A stretch of DNA of 5,438 nt from CAVVXX01 sp052389895 (GCA_052389895.1 JBQTHM010000037.1:1-5438); one strand, 5' to 3'; shown: positions 1-5,438, numbered from the stretch's first letter. Numbers and translations are program-made. The notes: generated from the letters alone by a model not told the origin.

Positions 1-1965
1 GTGTACGACGCCCTCGTTCGCCTCGCGCAGGATTTTGCCGTTCGTTACCCGCTCATCGAAGGCCAGGGAAATTTCGGCAATATCGACGGCGATAATGCCG
101 CTGCGATGCGCTACACGGAAAGTCGGCTCACGGCCGTTGCCAATGCCTTGCTGGAAGGCATCAACGAGCAGGCCGTCGATTTCCGGCCTACATACGACAG
201 CGAAGACGAAGAGCCGATCGTACTGCCTGCCGCGTTTCCCAATTTGCTAGCCAACGGCGCTAGCGGCATCGCAGTCGGTATGGCGACATCCATCCCGCCG
301 CACAATGCCGGCGAATTGTGCGACGCCATAGCAGCGCTGATCGAAACGCCGAAGTTGCAGGATCGCACGCTGTTCAAACTTATCAAGGGACCCGACTTCC
401 CCACTGGCGGCGTGATAGTAGATAACGCCGCAACAATCGCACAGGCCTACAAGACCGGCCGAGGTTCGTTCCGCTTGCGTGCGCGCTGGAAGAAAGAAGC
501 GGGCAGCCGCGGCGTCTATCAGATTGTCGTCGACCAAATTCCATATCAGGTGCAGAAGGCGAAGCTGATCGAGCGCATCGCGCTGCTGCTCGAAGAAAAG
601 AAGCTCCCGCTTCTGGATGACGTCCGTGACGAATCAACGGAAGATTTGCGTATCGTGCTGGTGCCAAAGAGTCGGGCCGTAGAGTCGGAATTTCTGATGG
701 AACAGCTCTTCCGCCTGACCGAACTGGAAACGCGCGTGCCCTTGAATCTCAACGTGCTCGACAAAGGCATAACGCCACGCGTGATGAGCCTGCGTGAGGC
801 GCTTCACGCCTTTATCGATCACCGGCGCGAAGTGCTCAGCCGCCGCACAAGGCATCGGCTTGCCAAAATTGCCGACCGGCTGGAAGTGCTAGAGGGCTAT
901 CTTGCCGTCTACGCAAACCTCGACAAAGTCATCAAAATCATTCGCAACGAAGACGAGCCTAAGCCCAAGCTGATTAAGGCGTTCGCGCTGACCGACCGCC
1001 AGGCGACAGCCATTCTGGACATGCGCTTGCGCGCGTTACGGAAGCTCGAAGAAAGGCAGATCAGCGAGGAGCACGCGGCGCTGACGCAAGAACAGAAGGA
1101 GAAGAAAAAACTCGCAGCCTCCGCCAAGTTGCAATCGGAAAAGCTGGTCAAAGAGATCAAGGATATCAACGCGCGCTTTGGGCAAAAGACCCAACTAGGC
1201 AAGCGTCGCACCGTGTTCGCCGCTGCGCCTGAACTCGACGCGGACAGCGCGCCTGTCGCTTTCATCGAGAAGGAACCAATGACAGTCATTTGCTCGGAAA
1301 AAGGATGGCTGCGAACGCTTAAGGGCCATCAGCAGGAAAACGGCAGCATCAAATACCGCGAGGGTGACGGACCGCGGTTCTGGGTGCACGCGGAGACGAC
1401 AGATAAGCTGATCGCGTTCGCGACCGATGGCCGGTTCTTTACGTTGGAAGGCTCGAAGCTCCCCGGGGGTCGCGGCCAGGGTGACCCTATCCGTGATTTC
1501 ATTGAACTCGATCCCGACCAGGATCTGGTGGCGATTTTCGTACACAAACCGGAGCGTCGCCTGTTACTTGCGTCCACTTCGGGCCGCGGCTTCGTCACGA
1601 AAGAGGCCGATGTTGTCGCTGCTAAACGAACGGGACGGTCGGTGATGAACGTCGGTGCCGGAGAGCACGCGGTGTTGTGCGTGCCGGCCGAAGGAGATTT
1701 CACAGCGGTCATTGGGCAGAACCGGAAGCTAATTGTCTTCGCGACTACGGAAATTCCAGAGCTCGCAAAGGGGCGCGGCGTCATTCTCCAGCGCTACAGG
1801 GACGGCAAGTTGCTCGATGCGCGAACATTCAACTGGAAAGACGGGCTTCGCGACGAAAACAATCGAACCTGGATGCCCGAAGAGCTGAAAGAATGGCGCG
1901 GCAGCCGCGCGCAAGCGGGCCGCATCGCACCGCGAGGCTTCGCGAAGTCGGGCAAGTTCGGTTAA
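1..1965 (+). CDS. parC: DNA topoisomerase IV subunit A (ParC), 5'-truncated by the window edge
   Basis: ParC pairs with ParE to form topoisomerase IV, the type IIA enzyme that unlinks daughter chromosomes by passing one duplex through a double-strand break. 654 residues are visible. The first codon, GTG, is an internal Val, not a start: by alignment with E. coli ParC roughly 80 N-terminal residues, including the quinolone-site Ser80 equivalent, lie outside. D3 falls at the E. coli Glu84 position. The catalytic pair is R37-Y38 in AAAMRYTE; Y38 forms the covalent 5'-phosphotyrosine. The conserved NGASGIAVGMATSIPPHN lies at 85-102 and IPYQVQK at 180-186. The DNA-gate/tower region is followed by a helical exit gate with DMRLRALRKLEE at 340-351 and a lysine-rich helix. 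From about 420 comes a GyrA-like beta-pinwheel domain (strand motifs near 427-443, 471-494, 510-540, 558-600). A true GyrA box is absent; only GGRGQG (489-494) and KGRGV (590-594) remain, which favours ParC over GyrA. The ending SGKFG is typical of alphaproteobacterial ParC. Confidence 0.96.
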   Translation: MYDALVRLAQDFAVRYPLIEGQGNFGNIDGDNAAAMRYTESRLTAVANALLEGINEQAVDFRPTYDSEDEEPIVLPAAFPNLLANGASGIAVGMATSIPPHNAGELCDAIAALIETPKLQDRTLFKLIKGPDFPTGGVIVDNAATIAQAYKTGRGSFRLRARWKKEAGSRGVYQIVVDQIPYQVQKAKLIERIALLLEEKKLPLLDDVRDESTEDLRIVLVPKSRAVESEFLMEQLFRLTELETRVPLNLNVLDKGITPRVMSLREALHAFIDHRREVLSRRTRHRLAKIADRLEVLEGYLAVYANLDKVIKIIRNEDEPKPKLIKAFALTDRQATAILDMRLRALRKLEERQISEEHAALTQEQKEKKKLAASAKLQSEKLVKEIKDINARFGQKTQLGKRRTVFAAAPELDADSAPVAFIEKEPMTVICSEKGWLRTLKGHQQENGSIKYREGDGPRFWVHAETTDKLIAFATDGRFFTLEGSKLPGGRGQGDPIRDFIELDPDQDLVAIFVHKPERRLLLASTSGRGFVTKEADVVAAKRTGRSVMNVGAGEHAVLCVPAEGDFTAVIGQNRKLIVFATTEIPELAKGRGVILQRYRDGKLLDARTFNWKDGLRDENNRTWMPEELKEWRGSRAQAGRIAPRGFAKSGKFG

Positions 1966-1966
1966 C

Positions 1967-1978
1967 GCGGTCGACCGC
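1967..1978. repeat. 12-bp perfect palindrome just after the parC stop
   Basis: GCGGTCGACCGC starts one base after the parC TAA. As RNA it would give only a 4-bp GC stem closed by a TCGA loop, and no T-run follows, so it is a poor intrinsic terminator by itself. As DNA it is a perfect dyad that could bind a dimeric protein, but nothing shows this. Confidence 0.4.
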
Positions 1979-2029
1979 AGTGCAAAAACAATTCTGACTT
2001 TTCCACAGGCGTTCGGTAGTGCACATTGA

Positions 2030-2062
2030 ATCGGGGCGGGGGGAGCAAGGGAGCGCCCCGAT
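2030..2062 (+). promoter_or_regulatory. Start-codon hairpin: Shine-Dalgarno in loop, AUG in stem
   Basis: ATCGGGGCG (2030-2038) is perfectly complementary to CGCCCCGAT (2054-2062), giving a 9-bp GC-rich stem with a 15-base purine loop (2039-2053). The loop ends in AGGGAG (2048-2053), the ribosome binding site that sits 7 bases before the ATG at 2061. The 3' arm covers the whole spacer plus the A and U of that start codon. The dyad is directly visible; translational control by it is inferred. Confidence 0.5.
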
Positions 2063-2531
2063 GCAGATGGGTTTTGTAGGCGGTCTTACCATCGCCGGAT
2101 TGATCCTGCTCGCAGCCCTCACCGGTGTCGTGCTGGTGAAAATGACGACGCCGGGACAGCAGACTGCTTTTGCCGGTTACGCGACATCGTCGCCGGCAAC
2201 GGGCGGCGCTGCGCGGGCCGCGCCGACGCCCCCTGTCATCACGTCGGCGCCAGCGCTGGTGCTCGACCCAATCACGGGCCAGAGCCGGTACGCGCGAAAC
2301 TGCAATGGCGCAGTGGCGGAAGCCAAAGCGATCGGCGTTCTTCCCGACTACGCGAAAGCAGGCGGCGACCAGAAGCGTTCGGCCACCGCGCAAGTCACAT
2401 GTGCCGCAACGACGCAAAGCGCGCGCTGGGATGTCACATTTTTCTCTCGCTGCGCCGACGGCGGCGAGCTCTGCCCGGTGCTCGCCGAGGTCACTCAGGA
2501 GGGCCGGCATGTCGTTTTTCACCGCGAATAG
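2061..2531 (+). CDS. Small membrane-anchored protein with four cysteines, unknown function
   Basis: I do not recognise this family. The 156-residue protein has a short N-terminus, one hydrophobic segment (about 8-26) followed by Lys27, then an Ala/Thr/Pro-rich stretch (about 35-65) that looks like a flexible linker, and a compact C-terminal part (about 66-156). That part has four cysteines, C81, C114, C131 and C138, with the last pair in FFSRCADGGELCPV. The layout suggests a bitopic or signal-anchored periplasmic domain stabilised by two disulfides; this is inferred. The ATG at 2061 is chosen over an in-frame GTG at 2019 because AGGGAG lies 7 bases upstream of it and the protein then begins directly at the membrane segment. 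The gene lies 95 bases after parC and 148 bases before the L,D-transpeptidase gene on the same strand, so an envelope role is plausible. No protease, lipobox or nucleotide-binding motif is seen. Confidence 0.72.
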   Translation: MQMGFVGGLTIAGLILLAALTGVVLVKMTTPGQQTAFAGYATSSPATGGAARAAPTPPVITSAPALVLDPITGQSRYARNCNGAVAEAKAIGVLPDYAKAGGDQKRSATAQVTCAATTQSARWDVTFFSRCADGGELCPVLAEVTQEGRHVVFHRE

Positions 2532-2581
2532 GCGGAACCAGTTGAATCTCTAGCCATTTACTATTCGCGCCGGCCGGATCG

Positions 2582-2600
2582 GGGAAGCAAGTCTCTTCCC
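2582..2600 (+). other. Small hairpin in the spacer before the L,D-transpeptidase gene
   Basis: GGGAAG (2582-2587) pairs with CTTCCC (2595-2600) around a 7-base loop. It lies between the four-cysteine gene and the transpeptidase gene and could end or stabilise the upstream message. No T-run follows, so it does not meet the intrinsic-terminator pattern. The rest of the spacer (2532-2679) shows no convincing sigma-70 promoter. Confidence 0.3.
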
Positions 2601-2679
2601 ATTCGGGCGGCGGTATGGTTGCCTCGCGTCAACCGTGCTTTGCGCCTGCACGGAAGACGGCGTTCGAGGGGAATGTCGT

Positions 2680-3864
2680 ATGGCTAGATTGTTACGGCAG
2701 TTATGTGCGGTTTATGTGATCGCCGCGGGTCTCTACAGTAGCATAATCGTCGTTAACGCTCGCCCGGAGCTTGCGCAGAACGTGCGCGCCTTAGCGGCGG
2801 ATGCGGCGCATACCGGCTCGCAGGCGGCGAACAACGCCGTTTACTGGCTGAAGATCGAAGGGAAGGCTGCCGCCGAGCACGCCGTCGCCTGGGTCGATCG
2901 GACGCGCGAGGAATTCGTCTCCGCACGCGGCGCGGCGCGAACGCAGCGCGAAACCGCAACGCGTGTTGCCTCCGCATCGCCGCGGCCAAACGCGGGCACG
3001 CAACAATTGTCTCCTGCGCCGGTTACGCCGCCAGAGCGCGAGAGCACGCTAATTCAAAAAATATCGCCCGTCCCGCCGCCCGCGCTTCGCGAGGGGCTTG
3101 CGCCGCACACACCGCGGATGCGGGACGCAACAACGGTCGCGGGTGGGATTCCTAGGTCCCAATCGCCGGTTTCCGATCCGGAACTGGTTCCGAACGCTGC
3201 GCCGCCGGGCGCGGGCGAAACCGCGCGCGCGGAAGAGCGCCTGCGCCTTAATCTCACACGAGAGCTGTTGGCGAATTTTGATCTCTTTCTTTATGTGAGC
3301 AAGGCCGAGCAAGGGCCGCTCGCACAGCGCATGTACGTCGTCGCGAAACAAGAAAGCGGCGACCTTTCTCTTCTGCACGCTTGGCCAGTTTCCACGGGAC
3401 TGCAACAGCGCGTGCTAGCGAAGACCGGATGGCGTTACGCCCTGGAGACGCCGAACGGATACTTCCAGCTCGACCCGGACCGATTTCACGTCCGCTATGT
3501 GTCCAACGAATGGGGCCTGCCCATGCCCCACGCCATGTTTTTCAATTGGGTACGTAACGGCGAGCCCACTGGCTTCGCGATTCACGGAGTTTCGGGCGAA
3601 GAAATCGCTCTGCTAGGCAAGAAGGCGAGCGCCGGATGCGTCCGGCTCGCGACAGAGCACGCAAGGCAACTGTTCGATCTCATCCGGAAAAATTACCGCG
3701 GGCGCGTTCCTCGTTTCGCCATGGACGTGAAGTCGGGCACAATGAACCGCGACGGCCTGCTCTGGTACGGCCGCAACGGCAAACCGAAAATGGCCGATGG
3801 CTACCGCGTGCTCGTCTTCATTGAGGATTACGGCGGCGAGGATGTGGTGGCGGTGCTATATTAG
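2680..3864 (+). CDS. Exported L,D-transpeptidase (YkuD domain) with long proline-rich linker
   Basis: The 394-residue protein is predicted to act in the periplasm on peptidoglycan. Such enzymes form 3-3 cross-links or attach proteins to the wall through an acyl-enzyme on cysteine, and penicillins that block D,D-transpeptidases spare most of them. Residues 4-27 are a hydrophobic signal peptide or anchor; V25-N26-A27 would fit signal peptidase I. Residues 28-95 are Ala-rich and probably helical, and 96-190 are Pro/Ala-rich and low in complexity, like a spacer. The YkuD domain spans about 200-352: FAIHG with His302, then SAGCVRL with the nucleophile Cys320 and Arg322, 18 residues apart as in the family. 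The second family position, often SHGC or SRGC, is SAGC here. No LysM or peptidoglycan-binding domain is seen. The ATG at 2680 has AGGGGA 7 bases upstream (2667-2672); an in-frame GTG at 2635 would prepend a Cys-rich, non-signal-like stretch and is less likely. The substrate is unknown. Confidence 0.9.
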   Translation: MARLLRQLCAVYVIAAGLYSSIIVVNARPELAQNVRALAADAAHTGSQAANNAVYWLKIEGKAAAEHAVAWVDRTREEFVSARGAARTQRETATRVASASPRPNAGTQQLSPAPVTPPERESTLIQKISPVPPPALREGLAPHTPRMRDATTVAGGIPRSQSPVSDPELVPNAAPPGAGETARAEERLRLNLTRELLANFDLFLYVSKAEQGPLAQRMYVVAKQESGDLSLLHAWPVSTGLQQRVLAKTGWRYALETPNGYFQLDPDRFHVRYVSNEWGLPMPHAMFFNWVRNGEPTGFAIHGVSGEEIALLGKKASAGCVRLATEHARQLFDLIRKNYRGRVPRFAMDVKSGTMNRDGLLWYGRNGKPKMADGYRVLVFIEDYGGEDVVAVLY

Positions 3865-3884
3865 CATCGTTAACGCGTTACCCA

Positions 3885-3921
3885 TTGCGGCGCCGGAACG
3901 ATCGCGCTACGCGCGCCGCAA
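3885..3921. terminator. 9-bp inverted repeat at the convergent gene ends (possible bidirectional terminator)
   Basis: TTGCGGCGC (3885-3893) and GCGCCGCAA (3913-3921) are perfect complements around a 19-base loop. The right arm encodes Leu258-Arg260 of the minus-strand methyltransferase, and its stop codon (3909-3907) is in the loop. The only intergenic space between the two convergent genes is 3865-3906. Neither strand has a T-run after the stem, so classic Rho-independent termination is doubtful; blocking read-through or protecting 3' ends is possible. A smaller CGCG/CGCG hairpin (3903-3913) competes with it. Confidence 0.4.
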
Positions 3922-4692
3922 CTCGTAAAGTGCGACCGCCGCGGCATTGGAGACGTTGAGGCTTTCCATCGCGCCTGATATCGGAATGCGTGCCACTACA
4001 TCGCAGCGCTCACGAACCAGCCGGCGCAGCCCAGCGCCTTCGGCGCCTAGCACCAGCGCGATATCTCGCGGGGTCGTAGCTTCGCGAAGCGTCATGTTGG
4101 TCTCGCCCGCGAGAGCGATGCGCCAGAAGCCCATGCGCCCCAATTCCTCGATCGCGCGGGCAATGTTCACCACCTCTACATAGGGCACGAGATCAAGCGC
4201 GCCGGAAGCTGCTTTCGCTAGCATGCCGGATTCTGGCGGAGCATGGCGGTCCTGCACGACAACCGCCGAAACGTCGAATGCCGCGCAGGAACGAAGGACC
4301 GCGCCGACATTATGCGGATCCGTGAGCTGATCCAGCACGGCGACTATGCGTCTTTCGCGCAAATCGGGAGCGAGAGCCCCTTCGAGATCCAGCTTCGGCA
4401 GCGGATCGCACAGGAGGGCCACTCCCTGGTGGACCGCGCCTTGGGGCAGAAGGCGCGAGATAGCCTCCATCTCGGCGGGCTCTAGGTGGATTGTCTCTGC
4501 AGCCATGCCGCGGAGGTCCTCGATGGCGCGCGGGGTCGCGACGAGCCGGTGCACGTGTCGCCTGGGGTTGCGAAGTGCCGCCCGCACCGCGTGCAGCCCG
4601 TAAAGCCAAAGCCGGCCTTGGTTTTTCTCTTCGCCAGGACGGTGGCCACGCGAATTTTTGCGTGCTCCGGGAAAGGGCTTGCGTTTTTTCAT
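3907..4692 (-). CDS. rlmB: 23S rRNA 2'-O-ribose methyltransferase, TrmH/RlmB (SPOUT) family
   Basis: This enzyme would use S-adenosylmethionine to methylate a ribose 2'-OH, in E. coli RlmB that of G2251 in the 23S rRNA P-loop. The 261-residue protein has a very basic N-terminal tail (1-26), a small substrate-binding domain starting LYGLHAVRAAL (30-40) and ending near 96 (QGVALL at 89-94), and a SpoU domain with a trefoil-knot fold. All three SPOUT motifs are present: motif 1, DPHNVGAVLRS, with N128 and R134; motif 2, LVLGAEGAGLRRL, with E218; motif 3, IPISGAMESLNVSNAA, with S244 and N246. The start ATG at 4692-4690 has a minus-strand AGGGAGG (positions 4710-4704) 11 bases upstream. The gene is divergent from the tRNA-Tyr/tRNA-Gly/tuf unit, a placement I recall from alphaproteobacterial genomes. 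A tRNA-modifying or other rRNA target within the TrmH family cannot be excluded from sequence alone. Confidence 0.93.
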   Translation of the reverse strand: MKKRKPFPGARKNSRGHRPGEEKNQGRLWLYGLHAVRAALRNPRRHVHRLVATPRAIEDLRGMAAETIHLEPAEMEAISRLLPQGAVHQGVALLCDPLPKLDLEGALAPDLRERRIVAVLDQLTDPHNVGAVLRSCAAFDVSAVVVQDRHAPPESGMLAKAASGALDLVPYVEVVNIARAIEELGRMGFWRIALAGETNMTLREATTPRDIALVLGAEGAGLRRLVRERCDVVARIPISGAMESLNVSNAAAVALYELRRA

Positions 4693-4770
4693 GGCCGGGA
4701 TAGCCTCCCTGTGACCCAGAGACGGTGCGGGGCTACCAGCGGCCGCGCGCTGCCTTAGCTATTGCACCCG

Positions 4771-4799
4771 TTGACACATTGCCGCAATTGACCAATATG
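4771..4799 (+). promoter_or_regulatory. Sigma-70-type promoter for the tRNA-Tyr / tRNA-Gly / tuf unit
   Basis: A perfect -35 box TTGACA (4771-4776) is followed, after 17 bases, by AATATG (4794-4799), a loose -10 box. The next bases, CGCGCTCCGCG, form a GC-rich discriminator like those of stable-RNA promoters under stringent control by ppGpp and DksA. Transcription would start near 4806, giving a leader of about 120 bases before tRNA-Tyr. The boxes are seen; promoter activity and stringent control are inferred. No clear boxA antitermination site is visible, and no good minus-strand promoter for rlmB was found in 4693-4770. Confidence 0.6.
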
Positions 4800-4837
4800 C
4801 GCGCTCCGCGGTCTTCCTCCGGGGCGATTTTCCTTTT

Positions 4838-4871
4838 GCCGGCGTTACTTAGGCCGGCCATTGGCGTTTTT
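4838..4871 (+). other. GCCGGC hairpin with downstream T5 run in the tRNA leader
   Basis: GCCGGC (4838-4843) and GCCGGC (4853-4858) are complementary and enclose a 9-base loop. A run of five T lies at 4867-4871, eight bases after the stem. This resembles a relaxed intrinsic terminator or leader attenuator between the predicted promoter and tRNA-Tyr. The gap between stem and T-run makes it weak, and it may only be leader structure. Confidence 0.25.
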
Positions 4872-4928
4872 CGGCGGCGCCGCGGCGGGATGCGGATAGT
4901 CCGCGCCTTTGGTGGTGAAACGCACACT

Positions 4929-5013
4929 GGAGGGGTGCCCGAGTGGCTAAAGGGGACGGACTGTAAATCCGTTGGCTACGCCTACGTTGGTTCGAATCCA
5001 ACCCCCTCCACCA
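4929..5013 (+). tRNA. tRNA-Tyr (anticodon GTA)
   Basis: This is an 85-base class II tRNA with its 3' CCA encoded. The acceptor stem is GGAGGGG (4929-4935) with CCCCTCC (5003-5009), then discriminator A5010 and CCA 5011-5013. The anticodon arm is ACGGA / TCCGT around the loop CTGTAAA, with anticodon GTA at 4963-4965. A long variable arm (GGCTACGCC region, about 4973-4983) is typical of bacterial tRNA-Tyr. The T arm is GTTGG-TTCGAAT-CCAAC. It is the first gene of the rightward unit and is followed by tRNA-Gly and tuf. GTA reads UAU and UAC; G34 is normally queuosine-modified. Confidence 0.98.
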
Positions 5014-5126
5014 TTCAGAAGTCGGAATACGGAAGTCGGAAGTCGGAATGGGGCGGGAAAGGAAGGCAGCGGCGGCAATACGAGGCTGGAATTCTGATTT
5101 CCGAATTCCGACTTCTGATTTCCGGC
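5014..5126 (+). repeat. Inverted arrays of 7-base repeats forming a long hairpin between two tRNAs
   Basis: The left array has five heptads starting at 5014, 5021, 5028, 5035 and 5042, close to NTCRGAA (GTCGGAA three times). The right array has five reverse-complement heptads starting at 5092, 5099, 5106, 5113 and 5120, close to TTCYGAN. As RNA, 5015-5041 pairs with 5092-5118 at 26 of 27 positions: 24 Watson-Crick, two G-U (5035/5098, 5038/5095) and one A-A mismatch (5029/5104). The loop is 5042-5091. The stem begins two bases after the tRNA-Tyr CCA and ends eight bases before tRNA-Gly, so it spans the spacer and would be co-transcribed. It may be a dispersed repeat that inserted here, an RNase III-type processing site, or both. 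Confidence 0.8.
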
Positions 5127-5200
5127 GCGGGTGTAGCTCAATGGTAGAGCAACAGCCTTCCAAGCTGATGACGAGGGTTCGATTCCCTTCACCCGCTCCA
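5127..5200 (+). tRNA. tRNA-Gly (anticodon TCC)
   Basis: This is a 74-base tRNA with its 3' CCA encoded. The acceptor stem is GCGGGTG (5127-5133) with CACCCGC (5190-5196), then discriminator T5197 and CCA 5198-5200. The D arm is GCTC-AATGGTA-GAGC. The anticodon loop CTTCCAA carries TCC at 5159-5161. The T arm is GAGGG-TTCGATT-CCCTT with a final G-T pair. Its top anticodon-stem pair (27/43) is A-A, so four clean pairs remain. TCC reads GGA and GGG. It lies between tRNA-Tyr and tuf, the order also found in the E. coli tufB operon, where tRNA-Thr genes flank this pair. Confidence 0.98.
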
Positions 5201-5202
5201 GC

Positions 5203-5226
5203 ATTCGCAGCTACGGCTGGGCGAAT
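5203..5226 (+). other. C(UACG)G tetraloop hairpin after tRNA-Gly
   Basis: ATTCGC (5203-5208) pairs with GCGAAT (5221-5226), and AGC (5209-5211) pairs with GCT (5216-5218), closing a TACG loop (5212-5215); GG at 5219-5220 bulges. C(UACG)G is a member of the extra-stable UNCG tetraloops. The hairpin starts two bases after the tRNA-Gly CCA, in the spacer before tuf. No T-run follows, so it may mark a processing point or protect the 5' end of the tuf message rather than stop transcription. The rest of 5227-5311 shows only a minor CGGC/GCCG stem near 5242-5256. Confidence 0.5.
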
Positions 5227-5311
5227 CAGGAAGGCGCGGGGCGGCAAAGACGCCGAAATACAAAACGTGCGGGCAGACTGAGTGAAAAGAGACGACTGAA
5301 GGCGGACGGAC

Positions 5312-5438
<127 letters not shown>

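Noticed and set aside
1..3. GTG at the window start as the parC initiation codon
   Set aside because: Alignment by eye to ParC places it about 80 residues inside the protein, just before the quinolone-region acidic residue; it is an internal Val codon.
1979..2010. Terminator after parC from the palindrome plus the nearby TTTT
   Set aside because: The stem is only 4 bp and the T-run is over 15 bases away, separated by an A-rich stretch.
2019..2060. GTG start giving a 14-residue longer four-cysteine protein
   Set aside because: No good Shine-Dalgarno precedes 2019, while ATG 2061 has AGGGAG at a 7-base gap and starts next to the membrane segment. It is not fully excluded.
2028..2548. GANTC (CcrM-type) sites at 2028-2032 and 2544-2548 in both short spacers as a cell-cycle control signal
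   Set aside because: About a dozen GANTC sites occur in the window, many inside genes and tRNAs, so two in spacers is not notable without methylation or GcrA binding data.
2635..2679. GTG start adding 15 residues to the L,D-transpeptidase
   Set aside because: The added stretch has charged residues and cysteines unlike a signal peptide, and ATG 2680 has AGGGGA 7 bases upstream.
4725..5147. Plus-strand frame of 140 codons containing GGVPEWLKGTDCKSVGYAYVG
   Set aside because: It reads straight through tRNA-Tyr and the heptad repeats; the conserved-looking peptide is the translated tRNA.
5048..5281. Plus-strand frame of 77 codons containing CSSMVEQQPSKLMTRVRFPSP
   Set aside because: That peptide is the sense translation of tRNA-Gly, another known artefact.

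Overview
The window is GC-rich chromosomal DNA, most likely from an alphaproteobacterium. The evidence is the wording of the ParC and EF-Tu proteins (ParC starts VYDALVRLAQDFA; EF-Tu starts MAKAKFERTKPHCNIGTIGH) and the gene order rlmB / tRNA-Tyr / tRNA-Gly / tuf. I cannot name a genus. No mobile element, CRISPR array, rRNA or phage gene is visible. All genes look like core housekeeping or cell-envelope genes.

Layout. Positions 1-1965 (+) hold the 3' seven-eighths of parC (topoisomerase IV subunit A); its start lies before the window. Next come two + strand envelope genes. The first (2061-2531) encodes an unrecognised small membrane-anchored protein with four cysteines. The second (2680-3864) encodes an exported L,D-transpeptidase (YkuD fold) with a long proline-rich linker. 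On the minus strand, 4692-3907 is an RlmB/TrmH-type 23S rRNA 2'-O-methyltransferase, convergent with the transpeptidase gene. From about 4771 a rightward stable-RNA/translation unit begins: a promoter with a perfect TTGACA box, tRNA-Tyr(GTA) at 4929-5013, tRNA-Gly(TCC) at 5127-5200, and the start of tuf at 5312, which runs off the right edge. rlmB and this unit are divergent and share the 236-base spacer 4693-4928. Both sides of that spacer serve translation: one modifies the ribosome, the other supplies tRNAs and EF-Tu.

No stretch over 300 bases lacks a gene. The spacers are short but structured. The most striking is the 113-base gap between the two tRNAs. It carries degenerate 7-base tandem repeats in inverted orientation that can pair at 26 of 27 positions as RNA, filling nearly the whole gap with one long hairpin. 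Others are a hairpin that shows the Shine-Dalgarno in its loop while burying the start codon of the small membrane protein, a C(UACG)G tetraloop hairpin just after tRNA-Gly, and a 9-bp inverted repeat at the convergent rlmB / transpeptidase ends. I see no clear new defence or metabolic system; the unexplained signals are these RNA structures and the unrecognised four-cysteine protein.
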